Source: an uncultured Prevotella sp.
GTDB taxonomy: Bacteria > Bacteroidota > Bacteroidia > Bacteroidales > Bacteroidaceae
NCBI GenBank assembly: GCA_937906495.1
Contig: CALCVT010000132.1
Span: forward strand, 1-5,905
Direction: 5' to 3'
DNA: 5,905 bases
Part shown: piece after piece, positions 1 through 5,000 of the stretch
Numbering within the stretch: the first letter of the stretch is position 1
Layout: each line of letters begins with the position of its first letter
The notes under the pieces: model-generated
Seen by the model: only the letters and a program-made list of their open reading frames with translations
The model's database searches: none
Told to the model about the DNA's origin: nothing
Program-made: the position numbers and the translations under genes

Positions 1-39
1 GATTTCGGAGAAGGTCTGCATACCTATCGGATATTTCAT
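1..39 (-). CDS. AAA-ATPase-like family gene, second copy (5' end only)
   Basis: These are the first 13 codons of a gene that runs off the left edge. They begin at an ATG at 39-37 and read MKYPIGMQTFSEI, identical to the first 13 residues of the complete AAA-ATPase-like protein at 101-1666. The preceding leader is also nearly identical (see the 76-bp repeat). The gene starts 61 bp after the stop codon of the upstream copy, on the same strand, with no convincing terminator or promoter between them, so it is probably a tandem paralogue transcribed by readthrough. Whether it is full length, truncated or divergent cannot be seen here. The sequence before the repeat (77-100) differs from that before the other copy (1704-1727), so this looks like a real second locus, not an assembly echo. 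Confidence 0.75.
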   Translation of the reverse strand, partial: MKYPIGMQTFSEI

Positions 40-76
40 AATTCACTGGTTTTTGGATTGTAATACAGGGAGTCTT
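1..76. repeat. 76-bp direct repeat, left copy
   Basis: Matches 1628-1703 in the same orientation at 75 of 76 positions; the only difference is G at 56 versus A at 1683. It contains the first 13 codons and the 5' leader of the second AAA-ATPase-like gene. Similarity stops at 77. The left limit is set by the window edge, so the true repeat may be much longer and could cover the whole paralogue. Confidence 0.95.
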
Positions 77-80
77 ACTT

Positions 81-108
81 AAAAACTGTTTCCGGAAGTG
101 CTACCGGA
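81..108 (-). terminator. weak hairpin spanning the AAA-ATPase stop codon
   Basis: On the minus strand a 5-bp stem (TCCGG / CCGGA, 104-108 and 91-95) with an 8-nt loop that includes the TAG stop is followed, five bases later, by five T residues (85-81). The stem is short and the T tract is offset, so it would be at best a leaky terminator between the two copies. Recorded because it is the only candidate stop signal between them. Confidence 0.2.
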
Positions 109-1666
109 CCACGTCCCAATCCTCGATGGTACCCGTTTCGGACGAGAAACTCACACCGATTTGATAGACGGTGCGCTTGTCGGACGCATAAGGGCGGGCG
201 TACCCCCTAGAGGCTATCTGCTGCAAGGCTTCGGAAGATGTGCCGTCTAACTTAAATTCAAAGATATATACATGATGAGGGGTTTCGACGATGCAGTCTA
301 CACGACCCTGACTCTGCTCTTTCTCAATATATACGGTATAGACACTCATCAGACGCAACAACAGATAGAACGTGTACTGGAAATACCGCTCACGCTCGGG
401 TTCGCTGTCCTTCCGACGCATGCTGTAAGGAATGCTCGCTAAAAAGGATGTCAACTGCTTACGGAAGCTGTCCAAATCGCCATCCTCTAAGGAAAAGGCC
501 AAATCTTGTGCAATGTTGCTCACGGTCTCGTGGGTTTGCAGGTAATTGGCTGCTATCATGGTCAGGAAACCTCTCTGCACCTCGTTGTTGGGGAAGTCTA
601 ACAGAAATGTCTTGCGACGATGGTCGTAATCCTTGATGGTAAGGTAACCGCTCTGGTAAATCATCGGAAGCGGGTATTCTACGTCGGCCTTGTAGTTGAT
701 GAAGGCGTCGAGTGCATAGTACTTGCCCGTCAACTGGTCGATGCCCTCGTTAAAGTGATTCATCAGACGGATGAGGTAACTGGGGGTGCCGCTGGAAAAC
801 CAATAGTCGCGGATATCGTTGCTATCGAAGGCATTGAGCAGACTGAAAGGGTTGTAGATATCCGTCATTTGCTTACTGAAATGGTAGCCGTCGTAATGTT
901 GCTTTAACTGCATACGCATCTCCGCTTCGCTGCAACCCTCCGATGCGGCCATCTCGCGGATGGGCGCTGCAAACTGGGTATGCAGTTCCTCTTCGGTTAT
1001 GCCGCACAGGGCCTCGTATTTGTCGGACATGCTGATGTCCTTGGGCTGGTTGAATCCGCTGAAAACGCTCACCTGAGAGAACTTGGTAACGCCCGTCAGG
1101 AATACGAAACGTAAATAGGCATCAGCCTGTTTGAACACCGAATAGAATGCCTTGAGGATTTCACGATTCTCGTCCAGCAACTTCGGGTCTCTCTCCAAAA
1201 CATCGAGCAGCGGCTTGTCGTACTCGTCGACTAAAACCACAGCACCACGACCCGTCTGTTCGGAGGCTGCCTGAAGAATCCGGGAAAAACGGGAACCCAG
1301 ATTGGTATCTACTTCAATAGAAATTCCAAACTCTTTTTCCCATTCATGCAGATAGCCTTCAATTTTCATTTGCAATGCCCCGGGCACCGTAAAGTTCACT
1401 CCATTAAAATCGAAGTGGAACACCCGGTGTACGTGCCAGTCATGCTCCAAGGCATCTAGCTTCAAACCCTTGAACAGTTCCTTGCGGCCTTCAAAGTATG
1501 CCCTAAGCGTTGAGAGCAGCAAACTCTTGCCAAAGCGACGGGGACGGCTCAGAAAATAAATCTTACCTTCGGTTGCCAAGGAATAGACCATATCGGTCTT
1601 GTCGACATACACAAATCCGCGATCTATGATTTCGGAGAAGGTCTGCATACCTATCGGATATTTCAT
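101..1666 (-). CDS. AAA-ATPase-like protein with C-terminal PD-(D/E)XK nuclease-like domain
   Basis: A complete 521-residue protein of the large Bacteroidales family that joins a predicted AAA-ATPase-like domain (Pfam AAA-ATPase_like) to a PD-(D/E)XK nuclease-like domain (PDDEXK_9). Seen in the sequence: the family's N-terminus MKYPIGMQTFSEI followed by VYVDKTD (19-25); a P-loop-like RPRRFGKS (41-48) that keeps GKS but not the classical first glycine; a Walker B-like VVLVDEYD (143-150); a conserved block around TGVTKFSQVS (191-200); and near the C-terminus a nuclease-like pattern with D457 and E470-F-K472, followed by paired Q residues at 482-483. No signal peptide or membrane span is apparent, so it should be cytosolic. 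The start is supported by the family N-terminus and a promoter 40 bp upstream. The family is usually multicopy per genome and its biological role is not established; nuclease or defence functions are inference. A second copy begins 61 bp after its stop. Confidence 0.94.
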   Translation of the reverse strand: MKYPIGMQTFSEIIDRGFVYVDKTDMVYSLATEGKIYFLSRPRRFGKSLLLSTLRAYFEGRKELFKGLKLDALEHDWHVHRVFHFDFNGVNFTVPGALQMKIEGYLHEWEKEFGISIEVDTNLGSRFSRILQAASEQTGRGAVVLVDEYDKPLLDVLERDPKLLDENREILKAFYSVFKQADAYLRFVFLTGVTKFSQVSVFSGFNQPKDISMSDKYEALCGITEEELHTQFAAPIREMAASEGCSEAEMRMQLKQHYDGYHFSKQMTDIYNPFSLLNAFDSNDIRDYWFSSGTPSYLIRLMNHFNEGIDQLTGKYYALDAFINYKADVEYPLPMIYQSGYLTIKDYDHRRKTFLLDFPNNEVQRGFLTMIAANYLQTHETVSNIAQDLAFSLEDGDLDSFRKQLTSFLASIPYSMRRKDSEPERERYFQYTFYLLLRLMSVYTVYIEKEQSQGRVDCIVETPHHVYIFEFKLDGTSSEALQQIASRGYARPYASDKRTVYQIGVSFSSETGTIEDWDVVR

Positions 1667-1703
1667 AATTCACTGGTTTTTGAATTGTAATACAGGGAGT
1701 CTT
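1628..1703. repeat. 76-bp direct repeat, right copy
   Basis: Partner of 1-76 with one mismatch. It carries the first 13 codons and the complete predicted 5' leader of the full-length AAA-ATPase-like gene. Its right edge lies three bases from the -7 box, close to the predicted transcription start. The offset between copies is 1627 bp, the length of one gene plus its spacer. Confidence 0.95.
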
Positions 1704-1705
1704 TA

Positions 1706-1737
1706 CAAAGATAGTGAAAGATGAGTGAAGAGGCAAG
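1706..1737 (-). promoter_or_regulatory. Bacteroidota-type promoter of the AAA-ATPase-like gene
   Basis: On the minus strand TATCTTTG (1713-1706) matches the Bacteroidota -7 consensus TAnnTTTG exactly. Exactly 20 bp upstream lies CTTG (1737-1734), a good fit to the TTG/TTTG -33 element at the usual 19-21 bp spacing. The start of transcription would fall near 1699-1701, giving a leader of about 33 nt before the ATG at 1666. The -33 element sits inside one arm of the inverted repeat at 1727-1768. The second gene copy at the left edge lacks this promoter. Confidence 0.75.
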
Positions 1738-1768
1738 CCGAAAAGGATTTTTCAAGGTTTGCCTCTTC
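1727..1768. repeat. near-perfect inverted repeat overlapping the promoter -33 element
   Basis: Arms GAAGAGGCAAGCC (1727-1739) and GGTTTGCCTCTTC (1756-1768) are complementary at 12 of 13 positions, the exception being a G-T pair. The intervening bases extend the stem with GAAAA (1740-1744) against TTTTC (1749-1753), leaving a 4-base loop (GGAT) and a two-base AA bulge. The result is a stem of about 18 pairs. Neither side is followed by a T tract, so it is not a standard intrinsic terminator. Because one arm contains the -33 element, it could be an operator, a structure in readthrough RNA from the upstream gene, or a small mobile-element remnant. Confidence 0.7.
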
Positions 1769-1853
1769 CGAACCGCATCCTATCGTATTTAAAGAGAGCA
1801 ATTTCAACAGAAATACCCGCTGTTTCGTCTAAAAATCTGATTTTAACATCAGC

Positions 1854-1908
1854 AAAAAAACAAGTTCCTCTCCGTGACCCCAAAGAGGGTTAAACGAAGA
1901 GGAACTTG
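1854..1908 (-). terminator. intrinsic terminator after the 464-residue gene
   Basis: The 11-bp arms CAAGTTCCTCT (1861-1871) and AGAGGAACTTG (1898-1908) are perfectly complementary. After one mismatch a further CG pairs with CG, and the loop contains a smaller ACCC/GGGT stem. On the minus strand the hairpin is followed at once by seven T residues (1860-1854). It lies 75 bp after the stop codon of the 464-residue gene and should separate it from the AAA-ATPase promoter. On the plus strand no T tract follows, so it acts in one direction. Confidence 0.85.
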
Positions 1909-1982
1909 AAGTATCCGATAAAAGTTGTTCTTATTACACAAATATGCAAAGGAGTCAAACAATTGGCTGCAGAGGTGTGAAA

Positions 1983-3377
1983 TTAGACAATTTCTCTGAC
2001 ACGGCAGATACCATACTTTTGCAACGTTTCGGAGTCTGTCTTGATAAAGAGGAGGAACTCGTCGAACACCAAATAGGTAGTTCCTTCGATAGTCATCGTT
2101 CCCACGTTATCTTCGAGCGTGATGCGCTCAAAACCATCATAAGCCTCTTTGGGTATTTGAAAATACTCACCTTCGGTCTCTGTACAAACATACAGGTGCA
2201 TAGGGGTTATAGCATAGAGACTGGGATGAAAGCTATACTCCAAATGTCCATAAGGTTTGACAATCGTACATCCTTGATGAATCCAATAATCGTACTGCGA
2301 TACCACTCCCGGATCGGTACAGCGCGTGAGTTCTATGCGTTGTTTCCATACATGCGAGGGTATTTTGCAGTGCAGGGAAATCACTTGAGGATGCTCACAC
2401 AACTGACCGGCCGTATACCAGGCCTGATCGCTGTCGGTATAATCTTGAGCATTCATACGCCGCAAAATATACTCGGGATGTAGCAGGTAGAAGATAAGTT
2501 CGCCGTTGGCATCACTGGCTACAAAAAGGGTGTACCGGATTCCTTTCAAACGGTTTTCGGCATCTTTAGCCCAGTGGGTCATAAAATACGAACCTTTGTC
2601 GATTGCCTCTTCTATCTGCCAAAATTCGGTATACGTCAGTTTACCCTCGCACTCGTTCCAATAGCCTGCAAGATCGAGCGACACCGTGTTCGACTTTACA
2701 TAGCACGCCATGTCGTAGCGGTTAAAACTATTGGCAAAACTTTCGTACGTGTCAAGAATATTGTACACATGATAAAAGAGTAGTATACGACTCTTGTGCT
2801 TTTCCTCGCGAGCCAGTTTAATGGCAGGCGACACACTGAAACCACTGTCGTTTTCCACAAAATTTTCGAGCAAGTCTATAACGCGCTCAAACTGCTCGGG
2901 CATATTCTTTACATCGCCCATCCTTGAGTCGTAACCCGGAATAACCTTGAGCAACATTAGTATCAAGAAGGGCACACTCACCTGCTCTTCAACTACTTTT
3001 TCAAAAAGTTGGGCCTTACGGGGCAACAGGCGCTCGCTACTATAGGGCGGATAACAATAGGCCAGGAGCTCGCTTACTAGCTTTTCGGGCTTGGTTGTGC
3101 GACGGAAATGGCTATCGTAAAAGCGCCAGGCTTCGCGGTAGCGTTGCAACAATACTGTGAGGTCTATCATCCCGTTAGTCATTGCTTCTACCTCGCCCTT
3201 GAGGTCACGATAGGCAGAACGCAACTTTTGCAAACCCACAAAACTGCGCTTGATGCCGTTGTTGTGAATGGAATTGTTGTCGAGTACCTGTTCAAACTCG
3301 TTCATCGTATTATATATCAACCGAGTGTTGACTATTACGGTGAGGTTTTCTTCGTAAGTCTGTGAGGACTGTATCAT
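1983..3377 (-). CDS. 464-residue cytosolic protein of unknown function
   Basis: I do not recognise the family. The frame is open for 464 codons, composition is that of a normal soluble protein, and a -7 box lies 21 bp upstream of the ATG, so I consider it a real gene. There is no signal peptide or convincing membrane span; the hydrophobic run near 136-146 (PFLILMLLKVI) is short. The first half (about 20-215) is rich in charged residues and leucine and looks mostly helical. The second half alternates aromatic and polar segments (for example HPEYILRRM at 300-308 and YDYWIHQGC at 362-370) and looks more beta-rich, suggesting at least two domains. No nucleotide-binding, nuclease or helix-turn-helix motif is visible. 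The leader AAAAAGAAAGAAAAGCG before the ATG is A-rich, as is common in Bacteroidota. It lies downstream of, and in the same direction as, a WYL regulator gene, 237 bp away, and ends at a strong terminator. A functional tie to the regulator is inference. Confidence 0.85.
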   Translation of the reverse strand: MIQSSQTYEENLTVIVNTRLIYNTMNEFEQVLDNNSIHNNGIKRSFVGLQKLRSAYRDLKGEVEAMTNGMIDLTVLLQRYREAWRFYDSHFRRTTKPEKLVSELLAYCYPPYSSERLLPRKAQLFEKVVEEQVSVPFLILMLLKVIPGYDSRMGDVKNMPEQFERVIDLLENFVENDSGFSVSPAIKLAREEKHKSRILLFYHVYNILDTYESFANSFNRYDMACYVKSNTVSLDLAGYWNECEGKLTYTEFWQIEEAIDKGSYFMTHWAKDAENRLKGIRYTLFVASDANGELIFYLLHPEYILRRMNAQDYTDSDQAWYTAGQLCEHPQVISLHCKIPSHVWKQRIELTRCTDPGVVSQYDYWIHQGCTIVKPYGHLEYSFHPSLYAITPMHLYVCTETEGEYFQIPKEAYDGFERITLEDNVGTMTIEGTTYLVFDEFLLFIKTDSETLQKYGICRVREIV

Positions 3378-3397
3378 CGCTTTTCTTTCTTTTTGCT

Positions 3398-3405
3398 CAA
3401 AGTTA
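3398..3405 (-). promoter_or_regulatory. candidate -7 box of the 464-residue gene
   Basis: On the minus strand TAACTTTG (3405-3398) fits the Bacteroidota -7 consensus TAnnTTTG. The start of transcription would fall near 3391-3393, giving a short leader of about 15 nt before the ATG at 3377. No TTG-type -33 element is found at 19-21 bp spacing, so the call rests on the -7 box and its position. It suggests the gene can be transcribed independently of the WYL regulator. Confidence 0.5.
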
Positions 3406-3570
3406 CCTCATATCCCTATAATTAATCGCTTTTTTGTAAAAAAAGAGAAGTGCGATTTTGCTATATGATTTCGTTTTGTATAGCCATACAATTCCGAAAC
3501 ATTTTTTTCGCCATGCTTACACCAATTTCTGGCAAAATCAACTACAAAGGTGGACTGCTCAACAAATGGC

Positions 3571-3599
3571 AAAAACAGGCTGCCATGCAGAATGGCCCC
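3571..3599 (-). terminator. weak terminator candidate after the WYL gene
   Basis: On the minus strand GCCAT (3596-3592) pairs with ATGGC (3586-3582) across a 5-base loop, with possible extra outer G-C pairs. The hairpin is followed by TTTTT at 3575-3571 after a short spacer. The stem is only 5 bp, so it may be leaky and allow some readthrough into the 464-residue gene. Confidence 0.35.
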
Positions 3600-3614
3600 G
3601 ACTACTTTAAAGCA

Positions 3615-4649
3615 TCAGCGCAGCGGTTCATCAGGTGCTTCGTACAGGTCGGCGGCTGCCTTTAGTTGTGCTTTCATATAGTTTACAGCCAAACGGGGAG
3701 ACAAAACCCTGATGCCAGGGCCATAACTCATCAATACGGAATACAACTCGATATTGATGACCACACGGATGCTGAAGATGCAACTGCCATTGGTGGGATT
3801 TTGACTTTCCAATTGCTGCGAACGATGCAGAGGTTTGGTTTGAATGTATTTACTCTGTTCGCGCGAGGCCCAGAACCGAACGAGGCGAGGCTTAGCTCCA
3901 AGATTTTTGCTGACTCCAATTACATCGTCAAAAAAGTGTTCGGTATCAAACTGTGGATGCTCCCGAAAAGGTACATCAGCGGGGGCCAAACTACAGATGC
4001 GGTCTAACGACAAATTGAAAAGAAGCAAGTCGCTGGCCCGCGCACCAAAAATAAACCAACGATTACGGAATTCTTTGAGCAAATAAGGACAAAGTATATA
4101 TTCGGTGGGTTGACGCGCGTTAAACGACTGATAGCTAATTTTGACTGTTTGCTTGCGGGCTATATAATGGTAAAGGGGATTAAGCAAACGGAGTCCTTTG
4201 AGTTGAGGGACACTGTCAAAATGGATGATGGGTTTACGGTCTTTACGTGACAGAGCGAGTTTATCCTGCAAACGCCCAATAATGTCGGACATCTCGGCAA
4301 AATGATCGAAATCTTCAAGTTGCCGAAGCATATCTACAGCCTGATGCATCACTTCGTAATCGTTGGCCGACATAGGCATATTTGTAATGCTGTAATCGCG
4401 ATTGGCATAGCGATAATATTTGTGTTCGTACACTTCGATAGGGGCATTGTATCCTAACTTGTCGGAACGCATCAACTGGATATCGCCTTGGACGGTTCTG
4501 ACAGAAACGCCTTTGCTGATTCCTTCCATTTCGTAAAGGGCAGCGCTGCAGGCTGTCACCAAATCCTGTAGGGTCCAGCGACGATAAGGATTACGTAAGC
4601 AGTTATCGATGGTCTTATACCTTATCAAGGCATTTTTATTAACGGGCAT
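3615..4649 (-). CDS. WYL-domain transcriptional regulator
   Basis: A complete 344-residue protein resembling the WYL-domain regulators common in Bacteroidales. The N-terminus (NKNALIRYKTIDNCLRN, 4-20, then WTLQDLVTAC, 25-34) and the segment VSVRTVQGDIQLMRSDKLGY (48-67) form the winged helix-turn-helix-like DNA-binding part, with VSVRTVQGDI as the likely recognition helix. A linker of about 70-160 follows. The WYL core spans about 165-220: KISYQSF (170-176), CPYLLKEF (187-194) and RWFIFGA (197-203), the last occupying the position of the name-giving W-Y-L with a W-F-I variant. A WCX-like C-terminal part follows (about 254-335). WYL domains are thought to sense nucleic-acid or nucleotide ligands and often control DNA-damage or defence genes; the target and ligand here are unknown. 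The start is supported by the family N-terminus. The long leader (about 134 nt from the candidate -7 box) could allow autoregulation. Confidence 0.92.
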   Translation of the reverse strand: MPVNKNALIRYKTIDNCLRNPYRRWTLQDLVTACSAALYEMEGISKGVSVRTVQGDIQLMRSDKLGYNAPIEVYEHKYYRYANRDYSITNMPMSANDYEVMHQAVDMLRQLEDFDHFAEMSDIIGRLQDKLALSRKDRKPIIHFDSVPQLKGLRLLNPLYHYIARKQTVKISYQSFNARQPTEYILCPYLLKEFRNRWFIFGARASDLLLFNLSLDRICSLAPADVPFREHPQFDTEHFFDDVIGVSKNLGAKPRLVRFWASREQSKYIQTKPLHRSQQLESQNPTNGSCIFSIRVVINIELYSVLMSYGPGIRVLSPRLAVNYMKAQLKAAADLYEAPDEPLR

Positions 4650-4789
4650 GGCTTTTTATGGTTAGACGTGAGACGAAATACCTAGGAAGGTTTCGCAACT
4701 GTTTACCAGCTGCAGAGTACCGGTATGTTCCTAACTGCTATTCGGGCCACAGAGCACGTATGGTTGGTGTTTTACCGGCAGAAAGTGGA

Positions 4790-4797
4790 CAAATATA
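4790..4797 (-). promoter_or_regulatory. candidate -7 box of the WYL regulator gene
   Basis: On the minus strand TATATTTG (4797-4790) matches the Bacteroidota -7 consensus TAnnTTTG. No TTG-type -33 element is present at 19-21 bp upstream, so this is a partial promoter match. If used, transcription would begin near 4783-4785 and leave a leader of about 134 nt. Confidence 0.4.
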
Positions 4798-4924
4798 AAA
4801 AGTTTTAATCAATTAAAGGGTTGTCATAGCCAAATATCTATTGCACCCAATCATTGGCCTTGGTTGATACCTGCAATCAAAATTGTATGGAGAGAACGGA
4901 GAAAAGTGTTGAATAACTGAATAC

Positions 4925-4965
4925 AAAAACCGCCGGAACAAAGGGAAATACCTTCATTCCGGCGG
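4925..4965 (-). terminator. intrinsic terminator of the T9SS-secreted protein gene
   Basis: Perfect 9-bp GC-rich arms CCGCCGGAA (4930-4938) and TTCCGGCGG (4957-4965) enclose an 18-base loop with an inner AAGG/CCTT pairing. On the minus strand five T residues follow directly (4929-4925). It begins 36 bp after the TAA stop at 5003-5001. The plus-strand side is also followed by a T-rich stretch (AATTTTAATTATTT), so it may stop transcription in both directions. Confidence 0.88.
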
Positions 4966-5000
4966 AATTTTAATTATTTACAGACTCTATGAGTCGAAAA

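Larger units (their letters stand above)
1667..1982. other. intergenic region between the unknown gene and the AAA-ATPase gene
   Basis: A 316-bp gene-free stretch. Reading in the direction of transcription it holds a strong intrinsic terminator for the upstream gene (1908-1854), about 85 bp of AT-rich sequence with no feature I can name, a large hairpin-forming inverted repeat (1727-1768), a promoter (1706-1737) and a leader of about 33 nt belonging to the 76-bp repeat. I see no open frame with family-like content in it. Confidence 0.8.
3378..3614. other. intergenic region between the WYL regulator and the unknown gene
   Basis: A 237-bp gene-free stretch. It holds a weak hairpin followed by T residues just after the WYL gene, an AT-rich palindrome (CTTTTTT-GTA-AAAAAAG near 3429-3446) and the -7 box of the 464-residue gene. 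A 71-codon plus-strand frame crosses it but has no family resemblance and runs into the WYL gene in antisense, so I do not call it. Confidence 0.7.
4650..5000. other. intergenic region upstream of the WYL regulator
   Basis: A 351-bp gene-free stretch. Reading with transcription it contains the terminator of the secreted-protein gene (4965-4925), two small inverted repeats (TTGAT/ATCAA at 4864-4880 and CCAATCATTGG at 4847-4857), a candidate -7 box (4797-4790) and a leader of about 134 nt. The leader holds the palindrome TACCGGTA (4718-4725) and a short bulged hairpin (4674-4695, CGAAA and CCT pairing with AGG and TTTCG). The small repeats are the kind of site a regulator might bind, but each is short enough to occur by chance. 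No open frame with family content is seen. Confidence 0.7.

Noticed and set aside
620..907. A 95-codon plus-strand frame inside the AAA-ATPase gene.
   Set aside because: It is antisense to a clearly conserved protein and its composition mirrors the opposite strand.
1..1703. An insertion sequence or transposon bounded by the 76-bp direct repeats.
   Set aside because: The repeats are the coding start and leader of family members, there are no terminal inverted repeats or transposase, and the interval encodes only the AAA-ATPase-like gene.
1727..1908. A CRISPR-like or riboswitch structure formed by the two hairpins in the gap.
   Set aside because: The two hairpins have unrelated sequences, there are no regularly spaced repeats, one is explained as a terminator, and the other lies upstream of the promoter, so it is not in the leader of the AAA-ATPase gene.
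1944..2483. A 179-codon open frame on the plus strand.
   Set aside because: It lies almost wholly antisense to the 464-residue gene, has no family resemblance, no -7 box or suitable leader, and runs through the reverse of a frame with better coding character.
3450..3665. A 71-codon plus-strand frame across the gap after the WYL gene.
   Set aside because: No recognisable family, no promoter or ribosome-binding signal, and its end overlaps the WYL gene in antisense. A decayed gene remnant cannot be excluded.
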